Assembly: GCF_000344685.1 (NCBI RefSeq)
Contig: NW_006920411.1
Span: 1,038,129-1,102,128, forward strand
Direction of reading: 5' to 3'
Source: Gloeophyllum trabeum ATCC 11539
Lineage: Eukaryota; Basidiomycota; Agaricomycetes; Gloeophyllales; Gloeophyllaceae
DNA length: 64,000 nucleotides
The translations under genes were made by a program, and so were the position numbers. The notes beneath the pieces are model-generated. The model searched no databases. It saw only the letters and a program-made list of their open reading frames with translations, and had not been told where the DNA came from. Every line of letters begins with the position of its first letter. Position 1 is the stretch's first letter. Below are positions 12,187 to 24,482 of the stretch, in pieces.

Positions 12187-13312
12187 ATGTTCGCCCGTCC
12201 TCTCAGCCACACACTTGGTGTCCTGCGTTACCAGAGACTGTTCACGACAGCGTCGCGGCAAGCGTTTCTAGAGCCTCTGCAAGAACATGCAGGCGTGACA
12301 TGCCTGTCTCTGAACAGGCCAGAGACGAAGAACGCAATCTCCCTGAAGCTACTTGAGGTAAGGGGTGGACGGCAAGTCTCAGCGAGATGCGTCCTGAACA
12401 GTGAGGTAGGAACTGCACGGCTGTCTCGACCATGTCGCGTATGACAACAGGTGAGATTCGAGCTGCCGTGAGGTATTCCTGCAAGAGAACTGATCGTGGT
12501 AGTGTAGCGTACGCGTGCTGATCATCCGCTCCACGACGCTCGGATCCTTCTGCTCTGGCGCAGACCTCGCGGAGCGGAGGACTATGACCCCGCTGCAAGT
12601 ACACAAGTTCCTTGACGACCTGCGCAATGCCCTGGGCAAGCTGGAGAACTTACCGGTTCCCACTATCGCTGCCATTGACGGGCCTGCACTCGGAGGCGGT
12701 TTGGAACTCAGCCTCGCCTGCGATCTACGCGTCGTATGTTGCTGCTGAGACGTTGTCCATTAGCCCGTCTTAGTCAGTGTTAGGCAGGACCAAGCGTGAA
12801 AGCCTTTGGCCTCACAGAAACCAGACTCGGCATTATCCCCGGAGCCGGGGGAACGCAGCGCATAACTCGCTTGCTGGGCCTTTCCAAAGCGAAAGACTTG
12901 ATATATACTGCACGGCTTCTGAATGCTCCACAAGCATTGGAATACGGTATAACGTCGTGTGCCTCCTTCCCACCGGCGTGTCTGACCTGTGCTTCGAATT
13001 GAAGGACTCGTGGATTATGTTGCAGAAGAGGGTTTCACTGCTTTTGACCGTTCCCTCCAATTAGCCAAGGAGATATCGGTCAACGCACCACTGGCGCTGC
13101 GCGCGGCTAAGCAAGCCATCTCTCGAGCGCCAGAGTTATCGTTGGAATCTGGTGGGTTCCCCGTCGAGTGTAACATAGTGTCTGGTCTAAGGCCAAAGAC
13201 AGGATTGGACTTTGAACGAGCAACTTACGAACCATTATTGAAGACAAGAGACAGGGATGAGGCACTCGCAGCTTTCAAAGAAAAGAGGAAGCCGGTCTTC
13301 AAAGGGGAATAA
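12187..13312 (+). CDS. Mitochondrial enoyl-CoA hydratase/isomerase (AUH-like)
   Basis: Crotonase-fold enzyme closest in pattern to AUH, the methylglutaconyl-CoA hydratase of leucine breakdown; the exact substrate is inferred. Exons: 12187-12357, 12410-12450, 12508-12733, 12784-12946, 13005-13151, 13203-13312, giving 285 aa. The basic, Ser-rich N-terminus ([19 protein letters not shown]) looks like a mitochondrial presequence. Family motifs: [11 protein letters not shown], the oxyanion-hole segments CSGADLAER and [15 protein letters not shown], and the catalytic loop [14 protein letters not shown] with its Glu and Gly positions. The C-terminal [13 protein letters not shown] closely matches the AUH ending. 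Every junction is held by conserved sequence. The second exon is only 41 nt. Confidence 0.93.
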
Positions 13313-13418
13313 ATATACACGGTCAAGGCAAGGCAAAGCGTACTTACGTTTGGTATCTACAATAGCGAGTATTACAACACAATGACAGCAAGATAGCAAT
13401 GGTGACGGTGCAGGAGTA

Positions 13419-16400
13419 TTAGGGTAACGCAGCGCCAAACGCTCTGGCTGAAAGGGAAAAGCTTCCCGTGAAACCACTTGGTATACTGGGCATATTCATC
13501 GTCATCCCCTCGCCCAACCGCAGCCCCTCCAGGTCTTTCATCATCATACTGAGGCGTCCGACCCCCAGACGCCCCTTAAGACCCTTGCTTTCCGGCAACC
13601 CAGACACGGTATCCTCACCCTCGTCGTTGAAGCCGCTCCCAAACTGACCCCAATCGCTTCGTTGGGCGAGGTATGGGCGTAGCAAGGCCGTGTCGATGCG
13701 ACCCAGGTAGCTGTCCGTGATGAAAGACTTGAGGATATCGGGGCCGAGTAGGAATATGTTCCCGAGTTGACGGATGAACTCGAAACGCTCGTGCAGTGCA
13801 GGGATGGAGAATGTATCAATTATATCTTGATATGCCTTCAGGTCCCTGAAGATTCACGCATGGATATGAATATCATGCGAACTGTTGAGAACAACAGCAC
13901 ATACTTCACCAGGACGATACCACCGGTAGCATTGACAGGGAATTTCCGCAGATGCTCCAGAAGCAAGCTGCACGAGATTGATCAGCATTCAATTGCCGAG
14001 TTCGTTAAACCACAGACATACCAGTGGAAGGCATTCCCCACTTCCGTCAAGAACACTTCCAGATTCTTACCGCTGAGATTCTGCTTCGCAGCCTCACATA
14101 CTTTCTCTAGCATCTCGCAGCACGCAACACAGGGCTCTGTGTTCGACGTACGCAAGTCGTCGTTGCGAGGCTTGAAGTCGTTCTTCTTCTGCTTAGCCAG
14201 CTGAGCAGATAGCCAGGACACGACGGCTAGCAACAGTAGTTAGTAATGCATCACGGAGCAGCCTTGTCTGAATGAGAACTCACAGTCGGTAATGCGCTGC
14301 ATGAACGTGTTCGCAGTCCCTTCGATGCGGCTGATCGTCTGGTTATTGAAGACGACCATCTCCCGCCTAACGGTCACGGAAGAGCTTGCAAGAGGGAACA
14401 GCGCGATGTTCACGTATTGCTGCCATAGGTGGCAGATGAGGTCGACCGATCGCAGAACGGACAGGAGCTGCAGGTTAGGCTCAGCCTTAGGATCGGCGGC
14501 TTCCAGGCGTGCAAGGGCACTACTCCACGTCAGTAGCTGGATTATCGATCCAGCGGAAGGACGTACGTCTCGAGCGCAGTCTCGATATAGGCGCTGCCAA
14601 TCGCCTCCGCTAGCACTCTCAACAACGCGAATGTATGCTTCGGGCTACATCCCCTCCGTTAGTCCACTGACCTACCAGGACCAGCATGCGTCGCACTCAC
14701 ACATCATTATTCGGCGTAAGCTCTACACATCTTCCAATCGCCTCCGCATGCCACTTCAGCATCTTTTCTGCGACCTCGATGCTGAGCTGCCCGTCTTCCT
14801 CCCTTAGGGGCTCCTCCGTGGGCGGCTCCTGCTTCTTCTCCGCGGTGATGCCCCTGAAGCGCATAAACGCCGAGGCAGCGGCCTGCGCGGACGAGGAGGT
14901 CAGACCGCCAGCGGTTGAGGTGTCGCTCGCCGCCGCGCTCAGCTGGTTCATCATGCGGTTGAACATCGAGGAAGGGCCTTTGTGTGATTTCTCCTGCGGT
15001 CAGGAGTCCGCTCAGAAACGTATATGCAACAGGTTTGATCACTTACGTGGTACCGCGTGAAATTCGCGAGATGGCTCGAGTACAGCTCCCCCAAGCTCCT
15101 GCTCTCCTTCTCAAGATAGCGCTGGCCCTCCGTATACGGCACGAACAGCTCCTCCATGACCCCCTCGAGCATCGAGCTCAGCGACGCGGTGGTGGCCGCC
15201 GCCGCCCCCGACGCGCTCGGCGCGGCGAGCATCGAGCGGCGGAACTCAGCTGCGTCGACGGGCGAGCGCGGTGTGACGGAGGGCAGCTCGTACGACTTGA
15301 GGTCCTCGACGAGGAGCGAGGTCTGCAGGTGCACGAGCTGCAGTATGCGCAGATAGGCGAGGTCGGAGTACGTCGCTGCTTTGTTCAGCAGCTGCTCGAC
15401 GTATTGCTGGATCTGCAAGGGAGGGGGACGTCAGTTGGAGGGACGGGGTGTAGGTTAAGGGGTGGACGCACGGATTGCGCGAATATGCGTTGGAGGAATA
15501 CTTGCATGACGTAGGGAGGATTGGGAAATACTGCTTGTACGATTTGGGCCTCCTGGCCGACGGTCGTGCGGATCTCGGCGAAGAGCTCCAGCAGACCGGA
15601 CTCGGTCTTGGGCGGGATGCTGTCAGGTTCGGGAAGCGCTTGCCATCTGCCACGCTTGGTGAGTGGGGGGTTACTCTACGAATAGGAGCGCAAACGCACA
15701 AGATGGTATCGTTGCTGGTCGTGGTTTCTCGTATTCGGTTGATGAAGAAGTCGTGCTGGTTGACGTAGACTTGCACGCAGGATGCCCCTCCGTTGAAGTC
15801 CAGCAGAGTTTGCGCGCAGTGCTGAACCATATTCAATACCCTGGAGTCAACCAGTTCCATCCAGTCGACTTACGTGCATCATCTTCGGATCCCCCTTCCT
15901 GTAGCACCTATCGAACAGGTACAGCATATCCTTTTCAAACTTCTCGCAGTACTTGTCGATAGCTTCCCTTGTCTAGTTGATACATGAATACAAGGGCACA
16001 CAGACGTGGCTTCCCGCACCTTCTCAGCAGTGGGTAGGTCGACCTCCTTCGCGACTGTGCTCAGGCGGCGCAGGATGACAGCGACCTGTCGGCGCCCCTC
16101 CCTGCCTTCCTTCTTTAGAGCGTCGAGTTTGGAGGTGTCGTCGCGAGAGAATTGGTTGTAGTAGTCGATCAGGTCGTAGGCGGCTTGTGCGCGTTGCCGT
16201 TCGAGGTGGACGGACTCGAGCTGCTCGCCTTTGATGTAGCGGGTGAGCCGGAGACATTAATATGGAGGAAGAGGTCTCACCAATCCTGATAGCTGTCCGT
16301 CCGACCTCGTTCATGCGCGCCTCCATACCTGAGAATGAATTTCCGACGGCCTACCGGTGGGAACTCACTCCTCCGCCTTCCCCACTCGTAGCTAAGGGCA

Positions 16401-16797
16401 CATACCTCAAAGCCCTTATTCAGGTCCGCCATCTTCTTGGAGTACTCCCGCTCAGCAGTCCTGACCGTCCTCTCGAGCTGCTCCGTCCGGGCCTGCACAT
16501 CCTTTCGCACTTTGATCAGCCTGTCTACGGCCTCCTCGAAAGTCCGGATGAAGGGTTTCGGGTCAAATGCTAAAGAGCCACTGGCTCAGTAAGAAACAAC
16601 AGACGTGGGGGAGACCTACGGCCTGCATCAGACTTGGACTGGGTAATGAGACGTTCGGAGACCGATCCAATGAAGTCCTTCACGTCGAACTTGCCCTTGA
16701 GAGAAATTAAAGCTATTAGTACTTCAGCAAGTACAGTGCTTTCCGCTCATACCTCAAATGCCTTGAGCTGAAGATGCTCCTCGATGTTTGGATCCAT
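13419..16797 (-). CDS. SEC10: Exocyst complex component Sec10
   Basis: Subunit of the octameric exocyst, which tethers secretory vesicles to the plasma membrane at hyphal tips and septa. There are fifteen exons: 16797-16753, 16695-16620, 16569-16406, 16350-16281, 16228-16020, 15972-15874, 15821-15700, 15646-15472, 15412-15047, 14993-14701, 14644-14567, 14519-14284, 14226-14022, 13967-13905, 13845-13419, giving 875 aa, the family length. The N-terminus (MDPNIEEHLQLKAFE) leads into the coiled coil VRKDVQARTEQLERTVR. Sec10 signatures follow: YCEKFEKDMLYLFDRCYRKGD, DFFINRIRETTTSND, SISRIEGT-type helices (NNQTISRIEGTANTFMQRI) and LGRIDTALLRPYLAQR. At the join to exon 14 the expected Trp of FHW becomes Cys (FHC|LLLEHLRKF). 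The C-terminal tail is Gly/Ser/Met-rich. The start is 151 bp from the divergent RIX1 start. Confidence 0.96.
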
Positions 16798-16948
16798 GTT
16801 GTGTTACGCCAGAGCCGTATCGTATGCACAGGCTGAGGTTGTCGGACGGGGCCCGGTGATCTAGCGACGCGTCTGGGTTACCGGACAGGGACCCCGGACT
16901 GCGCGATCGAGTGCTTGACTTCAAATTCTTCGCGTTGTGTGCAGCTTC

Positions 16949-19623
16949 ATGGCTTCCGAGGCGGGCCACCCGCTCAAGGCTTTCCTGCAGCTGCAGCTGG
17001 CGTCCGACTCGTCTGCTGTCCTGCACCTGCCCTCTGTCTTCAGCGCCCTCTCCCCCGACTCCTTTTCCCCCTCGCCGCATCTGCAAAAATGGACCGCTCG
17101 CGTCAATTCCTTGGTACACGCGCAGGATTTCGGTGCTCGCTGGGCCGGACTCTGTCTCGCGTACAGGACAGCCGTTCTGTCCAAGCCGGTGATGCTGGAA
17201 TGTGCGCATAGCTGGATCGGAGCTGCTTTACCTATGCTTTCAGTCCGTGTATTGATCAGCTTTACCGTTGCACTCCGAAATTCATGCATTACCTTGAAAG
17301 AAAAATGAACCGTTGCCCAACTTGAAAGCTGCCATCAGGCTGCTGAGGTATATATTCTCAGGTGCTACCGACACACCGGAATTCCAGAGGCAGTTGGTCA
17401 CGCCCAATATCCCAAAATATAGCCAGGCCATCATTGCCCTGGCGGAAAAGCAGGACGATGCAGTTCTAAAGGTACTAGTGACTTCACAAGAAACCTCTTT
17501 GTGCTCATAAAGTTTAGATCCTGGCGTTGAACACGTTGACAATGCTTGTACCACTGTATCCCACTTTGCACAAAGCCCTGCACGGCTCCCTGTCTTCCTT
17601 GACCCTTCGTTTTCTGAACGGAACGGCACCGACTCCACTATCAAGTGACCTCGTAAAGGCAGCATCGCGCCTATATGCCGTTCTGCACTATACCGGAGGC
17701 AAGGTCGGCGCCGCCGGTCAATGGCGAAAGTCGCTAGACGATACACTGGCTTTCACTTGGAGTGCTTTGAACAGATTATTGTCCACATTCTCGAATAGCG
17801 GTGCGTCAAGTCGTATTTTATTGTCGTTACTTTTGGACCGACCGCGGACTGCAGGAGGGGCACCAAATACAGCACCGGCGACCGGCGATGCTTTGACGAA
17901 CGTCGCATTGAATACTGACCGCTTGAGATGCGGCATCACAGTCCTATGCGCGCTTCTGAGGTACGTTCCTGGCTGTCGAAGACAGTACATCCATTAATCA
18001 CCTGGCCCAGATCCACAAGCTCTCGTCCTGTCCAAGTGCCAATCAATTCCGTGCTTCAATTGGTCACAGCCATGCTCAGCTACACGCAAGACGAACAGGT
18101 CTCCGGGCCGATCGACCAATCGCTCCGCGCCGTAGAAAATTCCGCTATCCCCCTTGTCTGGTCTCTGGGATGCGACCTTTTGGTGTCCTTCGTGAACTGG
18201 TAATTACGCCGCCATATTATCTTGGTTGGCATATTAAAGCTATAGCATAGCGTTCGGTACCACCTGACTCCGCATGTCCCGCGCCTGCTCACTATAATCG
18301 CATACCATCTAGAGCAACAATCACTAACCCCGTACGTCCCCCCTCCCCTCCCCCCTCTCCTACTCACCTCCTCTCCCTAGCCAAACGCGCCTCGCATTCC
18401 TCCGCGCCCTCCCTCCCCTCCTCTCCCTCACCCACCCCTCGCACGACGCCATCGCCCTCAACCGCCTGACCCGCGCTATCCTCCCCTCGCTCACGATCGT
18501 GCTCCTCGAGCGCCAGGCCGACACCGCGGAGAGCAGCGTGCGGAAGAGCCGGAAGGGCAAGAAGCGCCAGCGCGGGTATGAGGGCGACGAGCTGTTCAAT
18601 GTCGCCCGAGAGGTGATTTGTCCGTCGCCTGCGGAGGGGGAGGTCGTCCTGGCCGCTCTCGACGGTAATTCGACTCCCCGCCATCCTTATATATCACTCA
18701 ACATTGACCGAACAATTCTATTGCAGCGCTTCAAGCGCTATCGCGCAACCCGCATCTCTCGCCCGCCGTGCAGTCCCTCTCGGGCCGCATCCTGCTCTCG
18801 ATGCTCCTCTCCCTCCCGCAGATCCCCAAGGGGCTGCTGTCGCCGGACCTGCGGATGCACGAACGGCTCCTCGCGAAGGTGCAGAGCCTCTGCGTCGAGC
18901 TGGGCGTCGGCACGACGAGCACAATGAGCAAGAGCCTCGGGCTTGTCGTGAAGGGCTTGTCTGGAGACAACGACCGTTATGTAAGCTGTTTGAGGATTTT
19001 TCACAGCGGTCAATGCATGTGCTGACAATCGTGTCTTGCAGCTGCATGTGATGGATCTGATGGTACACCCGCGGCTCCCGCCGTTGCTCAGGCCCTTGCC
19101 GCACGTCGAGTCGCTATCACTGTTCCGCGGAGAAGAGGGGGAGGAGGAGGCGCAATTGCGTGAGGCGCTGCATTTGGTACCCGGCGAAATCAGTGTGCCG
19201 AAAAATGAAGTACAACATCTGAGGAGCGACTACGATGCTCCTCGGCAGCCTCCTCGCACTTCCTTCTGGGACCCTGTCGTACCGAGGACGAGTGTCCCTA
19301 GCGAACCCGTCCCACGATCGACTGAGGCTATCACAAAAGCTACTGTCGCTCCGCTACATGCGGTCAGCAGTACTCCGTCTACATCCAAGGCACCTCCCCA
19401 ACCTTCCCCCATCCCCGAAGCGATGCCCATCCTACCGGCTCGTGCCCGGTCCTCCACGCCTTCCTTACCGCCGCCTCCGGAGCCGCTCAATTCGTCGCAG
19501 GCAGGGCCGTCGAAGATTCCCGTGCGCATACCCGAGCCGGAGCCTATCCCGGTAAGGGTGGAGGAAGAGGAGGACGAGGAGATGCCGGCTATTAATATGG
19601 ATTCCGATTCAGAGGGGGAGTAG
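16949..19623 (+). CDS. RIX1: Pre-rRNA processing protein Rix1
   Basis: Subunit of the Rix1/Ipi complex (PELP1 relative), needed for ITS2 processing and for maturation and export of pre-60S ribosomes; nuclear. Exons: 16949-17242, 17301-17471, 17518-17960, 18011-18199, 18251-18331, 18381-18664, 18727-18980, 19042-19623, giving 765 aa. The RIX1 N-terminal helical-repeat domain shows HLQKWTARVNSLVHAQD, GARWAGLCLAYRTA, LPNLKAAIRLLRYIFSGATD and PEFQRQLVTPNIPKYSQAI. A basic patch in the middle (RKSRKGKKRQRG) fits a nuclear or nucleolar signal. The C-terminal 150 residues are Pro/Ser-rich and end in an acidic tail (VEEEEDEEMPAI). Intron 1 uses the rare donor GTCCGT. Exon 6 is GC-rich and CTC-biased compared with its neighbours. 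Confidence 0.92.
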
Positions 19624-19683
19624 CCCTATGTTTAATAAGTGTCTTGTAGCCGCTTGTAGGCAGTAAGCTGTAGTGAAGATGGA

Positions 19684-20536
19684 TCAAGCGCGGACGCGTT
19701 TGCGAGGTTGGCCGTCGCTGTCGACGTTCATGGTGTTTTCGTCATCGGAGTCGGGCGGTCCCACTTGAGGATTTTGGCTGTTAGATGCCTGCGACATCGA
19801 TGGCAGCTTGAAGCAAACCCGCGAGTGAGTAGGGGTATGACCTTAAGATTTTGTCAGACGATGTTACCTTCTCCAAGAACCCTTGCACCACGGTGTTGTC
19901 CGGGTCGAGTATTTTGCTTCGCTCCAGGTGTGTCTTCGCCGTGCGGAGGAAACTCGTGTCGACTGTGTGACTTTCTCCTTGAGGTTGCGAGAGATAAAGG
20001 CATATTAGACCCGCGTAGGCGTGTAAGACGGGGTTGTCTTGGTACGGGAAAGAAGGCAGATACCTAACATCCAAGTCAATAGGATAGTCTAGTCAGATAA
20101 CGACACTTACAGGTCTAGCTCGTCAAGTGCTTCGTTATATCTTCCTGCTTGGATCAATCGCAGGACTAGCTCTCGTAGGATGGTTTGTTTCTGCGGCATA
20201 TATCTCAGTCACGGCTTCTGCAGTGACATCTGCCCGACTTACTTCCTCTGGGTAACGAAGCATCATAGACCGCAGGAAATCGATAGTCCGAGCGCCTTCA
20301 TTCTGAGCATGCCCATCCTTATCCGACATCAGCAGGAGGACCGCCGTTGTCCACATCGCCTTCCAGTGTATTTCTTTGCAACGCGCTAGGATAGCCCAGG
20401 CCTTGCGGGCTCTTCCATAGTCCCCTCGTTGGATGCAGAGTTGCATGACATCGTAAAGCCGTCGTATGTGCACTTTCCGGGAGGTGTCAGGGCTTTTGGA
20501 GTTTAGCGATGCAAAGAGGAATTCGGATCTGGACAT
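19684..20536 (-). CDS. RRN11: Probable RNA polymerase I initiation factor (RRN11-like)
   Basis: Exons: 20536-20243, 20190-20111, 20063-19868, 19788-19684, giving 224 aa. The text HIRRLYDVMQLCIQRGDYGRARKAWAILARCKEIHW resembles the TPR-like core of the RRN11/TAF1A family. That family is part of the core factor recruiting Pol I to the rDNA promoter. A second helical-repeat stretch (LRELVLRLIQAGRYNEALDEL and YLPSFPYQDNPVLHAYAGL) follows. The short last exon gives an acidic then basic tail (DSDDEN, QPRKRVRA) compatible with nuclear import. Assignment rests on remembered family pattern, so the function is less certain than the gene itself. Its start lies 151 bp from the start of the divergent Laa2-like gene. 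Confidence 0.75.
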
Positions 20537-20687
20537 GATCGTTGCATGATCGCGCGACGCGTTCAAGTTCGCGCCCGTGACCTCGACTGCACAAAACCCT
20601 CAGTCTGAGCTCCATATAGCCCAGCCTTTATTATACGGCTACAGCGAACACCATACCACGACGAGTGTAACGACTACAACATACTCG

Positions 20688-21881
20688 ATGGAAGACGACT
20701 TATTCGGTACATCCATCTGGGGGGCATCCACTTCGTCCGATCCTGTCTTGCAGGCACCCCCGAAACCTGACTCGGACTTCTCTGCCTTCGGAGACTCAAC
20801 AGTCCGGCATGAGGAGCCAGAGACGGGTGACGATTTTGATGACTTTGGACCTCCACCAGAGAGCGCTGGAGAGGATCAGGAGGATGACTTTGGGGACTTT
20901 GGAGATTTTGGAGACGTGCAAGCAGTGGACAGCGTAGGGGCGTTCGAGGAGGAAGTACCGTTCGCCGAGGAACCGCGAGCACCACTATCGGTGCTTGATG
21001 ATTGGAAACCGCTGCAAGTAGATCCTATACCGAGCAAAGAGGAGCTGGAGGAGCAAGTTGACTATATACTCCGGCCTATATGGGCTCATGACGACTACCG
21101 AGAAGTCTTCACGGACGAAGATGTCAGACAAGCGGAGGGCCCGAGTCAAATATTAGTGTCTCCAGAGAGGTGCCTATATCCCCTGCTCTCCACGGAGGTT
21201 GACCAATTGAAACGTAGATCTCTCTAGTCGCGAATTCTACAAGAACCTATTCAAGGAGCCGCCCACTACCAAGGTTCCGAACTGGACTCGATCCGAGATC
21301 AGGAGACGACATCTTATTGCCCTAGGCATACCGGTCAACCTCGACGAGATACTGCCGAAGACGAACGGAAAGGCGTTGCCACCATTGCAGATTACTACAC
21401 GACCAATGTCTGCGCCGCCTGGCCCCCGAGGGGATCCATCGTCGAATGCCCCTTCACCAAGCCGCTCGCGTGTGCCTACACCGCGCTCTGGTACACCTCA
21501 ACAGCGTGATAGACCTTCCACCGCGGCACAATTGGGTTTAGGTCCCAAGCCGGACCTCGATCAAGGCAAGGTTGATAGTCTCCTCTCACTCGACGCAGGT
21601 TTGTCTTTTCACCTTTATCTGGTCGTAACATTTGCTGATGACCCATGTCAGAATCAATGGCTTTGATGCCCTTACCGAAGCTAGAGTCTTGTCTACGTGA
21701 CATACGCGCCCAGACTGCAAATGCGTCTGCACTCTTGACGTACCTCCTACAGACGAGGGATGCCCTCCAGCAGGACTCGGAGACATACAATTCGTTGATT
21801 GCCGAACTCATATCGGAGGCTCAGAAGACAAAGGTCAACAAAGGGAAGACACCAGCCCGTAGGAGCAGCGGAATGAGATGA
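20688..21881 (+). CDS. Laa2-like clathrin/AP-1 accessory protein (DUF5102-type)
   Basis: Exons: 20688-21169, 21228-21598, 21652-21881, giving 360 aa. The N-terminal 110 residues are acidic and carry repeated phenylalanine motifs: DDFDDFG followed by DDFGDFGDFGD. Such DF/acidic motifs bind the gamma-ear of AP-1 and GGA adaptors, as in yeast Laa2. A conserved helical block follows (EEQVDYILRPIWAHDDYREVF, SREFYKNLFKEPP, WTRSEIRRRHLIALGIPVNLDEILP). A Ser/Pro linker and a C-terminal coiled helix (LESCLRDIRAQTANASALL) complete it. The likely place of action is trans-Golgi/endosomal clathrin coats (inference from motifs and family). The ATG at 20688 is chosen because it opens directly into MEDDLFG; upstream in-frame codons lack an ATG. 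Confidence 0.8.
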
Positions 21882-22222
21882 TACAGTCAGCCGGACGCAT
21901 CCCAGCGACCCGCATGCGCCTTCGAGAAAGCGGGAAGGTGTCGTCCGTCGCTTGCAGTCTTATAGATCATCCCGTACACCTGACGGAGGGCTTCAAGAGG
22001 AGCGGCGAAGGCGCGACAGAGGCGGGCAGGACGTCTACATCATACCCTAAGCGCACCTATTACGTATATGCGTGTTACCCTAGCATATTCTTGCATGCCA
22101 TTTGGTAGTTGTCTGCTGTCGCGCGAATGCAAGTCGGCCGCCGAAGGCCGTCACTTCGCGAAGGTGTCCAAAACGTCCGACGTGAACTCGGCAAGAGCCG
22201 CAGCCACACTCAGCTTGCGACG
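21882..22222. other. Intergenic region
   Basis: About 340 bp between tandem plus-strand genes. No recognised element. Confidence 0.4.
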
Positions 22223-23676
22223 ATGTCTTCAGCCACTTTTGAATCCTTGCCGGTAGAGCTCATAGCTGAGATTCTGAGCGAACTCGACTTACAGTCGCTG
22301 GTCACCGCATCATATCTTTCTCGGAGACTGAATCAGATTGTCTCGGATCCCTCTTTGAATCCCTGGAGACGACCCATCTCGCGAAATCTGCAGAGTGGGG
22401 AGTATGAGGACTGTCTAAAGCATCTTAGTGTTCGATCGGTGGTCCCTCGACAAAACTGGGTTGAGATATTCAGCCTGGCCCGTTCGTCCTATTTGCTGTT
22501 TGAGTCGACGTCGCCAAACCTGAGGAGCGAGGAGTGGGAGGAATGTTTCAAACGCAGGTTTCTTCCAAGTTGGGTAAAGTGGAAAAAGGATTGCAGTTGG
22601 AGGGAGGCATACCAGAGGTCCGTTGTCCTCCTGATCTTGCTGTACATTGTAAATGAAACGTAATCGAGACTGCTATATCGGGTTTGGCATCGCTGTCAAA
22701 CTTCTTGCACGGCGGATGAAGCATGGACAAAGTACGAGATTTGTATTTTAATGCGCAGAGGAGCTATCCTGACAACTTCAGATATATCATTCTTAATCGT
22801 AATGGAACTGCCAATGAACTTGAATCCTCGTCGAGGAGCTACAATCCTCTGGCCGTCTTCAACGAGATAAAGTACTTTGCAAGTACTTACTTGAGAAGCT
22901 ATGGATCTGACTACTGTACGTGGTAGGCTGCAGAGTAACCTCGCTCATCTTGAGACCAGCGTAAGAGTGAGTATGACGGCGCGAGAAGACAGACCGACGT
23001 TCAAACGGGACTTTGCAGCTGGTCGTGCAGTTTGCAGATGTACGCATCCTGGCCCTTGGTGTTCTCCATAAACCCAAAGGATTCTTCTCTCTCAATCCGA
23101 ACGCAAAAGCGTTTCTCCATCCGCCTGGTATAGAGAAGACATACTTGGTTGATGGGAGCAGCGAAAATAGTCTCGGCTCGGAGGCATGTTCCTACGAGGA
23201 TCAGTCAAGTAAGCCAGCTATGTCCTTCTTATGCTTAGCGCTTATACACTCTAGTAGACAACTTTGGTACAGGCAGCAGCAGCAGATACTGGCCTCTCAC
23301 CTACCCTGTGCCGGCCCCTTCCCATGCAAATTATCCCTTCTATACTCCCGGAGGGAGAGACAAACGATGGATTGGTTCTGGGCCCCTAGAAGAAGGTGGC
23401 CTTGAATGGGTTGGGAGACTCATGTCTGTTCGACTCCAGATTCTTGCCAACTACCGTGCGCAAGTCTGACCTGATCTGTGTAGGTTGACCGCGCAACTAC
23501 TCGGTCCTATGACGGACATCCATGCAGACGGCCCGCCCTTCCAAGACATGGACTTGGTAGTAGGACCAGGCCGCGGCCAGTACGCGTCATTTACATGGGC
23601 GGATCTCGCAGCTATTGCGCCGTGGATGAACGAGAGAATAACGAAACGGATTACCGGTCCTGGTCTGGGCAATTAA
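22223..23676 (+). CDS. F-box protein with a conserved basidiomycete C-terminal domain
   Basis: Exons: 22223-22617, 22669-22731, 22782-22871, 22927-22966, 23019-23208, 23255-23423, 23484-23676, giving 379 aa. The N-terminal F-box (FESLPVELIAEILSELDLQSL, TASYLSRRLNQIVSDPSLNP) suggests it is the substrate receptor of an SCF ubiquitin ligase. The rest shows blocks I associate with an agaricomycete F-box family: YRVWHRCQTSCTADEAWTK, YIILNRNGTANELESSSR, VVQFADVRILALGVLHKPKG and the C-terminal GPGRGQYASFTWADL, ITKRITGPGLG. Two introns have C at +3 of the donor (GTCCGT at 22618, GTCTGT at 23424); the joins restore the conserved blocks. The donor of intron 4 could be 22961 instead of 22967, dropping two residues. 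The substrate is unknown. Confidence 0.85.
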
Positions 23677-24482
23677 TTGTGTTTTCACCTGAAAGGTGAA
23701 CGTTGTACGCATTGTATGTCTAGGGGAAGGGTCGCTGACGTATGCCCTTCTGGGCTCCATTTAGCGACCAGTCTCAGGAACTGTCTATGGCTGTACTATG
23801 ACAGAGAATCCCTTGATTATTGGTTCCTCGTCAATTGTAGTGTGTCCAACCCATGCTCCGCCTTGACTTTGGGCAGCCCCCAGGCTCTTGCCCATATATT
23901 GATCCAATACATGATCCTGCATTTACGTGCCGCACACCAGTCAAAGCATGCTTGCAGTACAGTGGTATCATCTCCCTCGGCTACTTTCCCGGCTTTCGCC
24001 GAAACAGAAGCGTAGTGGGTCCTCCGGCTCAAACAAGACATGTCTCAGATAAAGGGCTTCAAGGAAGGGGGTCTTACTCAGAAGGTCCTTTGTCTAGGTT
24101 AGCATGAACTTCTTTTTTGTTGCTTGGATGGACGGCAATTGTACACGCCATCTGACCGCTTTCTTCATCGCCTTGAAGGGCGCGGCTGCGACGAGTGTCA
24201 CTCCCAATCGGTCGCTGATGTCTGCGGTGACGATATGAACAATTGATTCTACGGCACCGATTTCTCAGTTTTTGTCGGGCGACGTACGACTCAGCATTTA
24301 AGAGCGGTCTCGCTGGTTTCGCGTCGTCGGCTGGCCTTCTCCGCTCGTTATATTACCTTCTCTTCGATCCCTTCGACCTGGCGTGCTAGTTCACGCCTTA
24401 CGTACCGGACTAACGACTCTGTGCTGGCCACCAAGCTTCCAGACTCACGAACTTTCTTAATATACTCTAACGACCATATATC
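23677..24482. other. Intergenic stretch of about 800 bp
   Basis: Upstream region of the zinc-finger gene. Contains only short open frames without motifs. The last 130 bp are pyrimidine-rich, as expected of a fungal promoter and leader. Confidence 0.45.

Noticed and set aside
18361..19104. Arg/Gly-rich minus-strand open frames
   Set aside because: Antisense of GC-rich RIX1 exons; conserved RIX1 text is on the plus strand.
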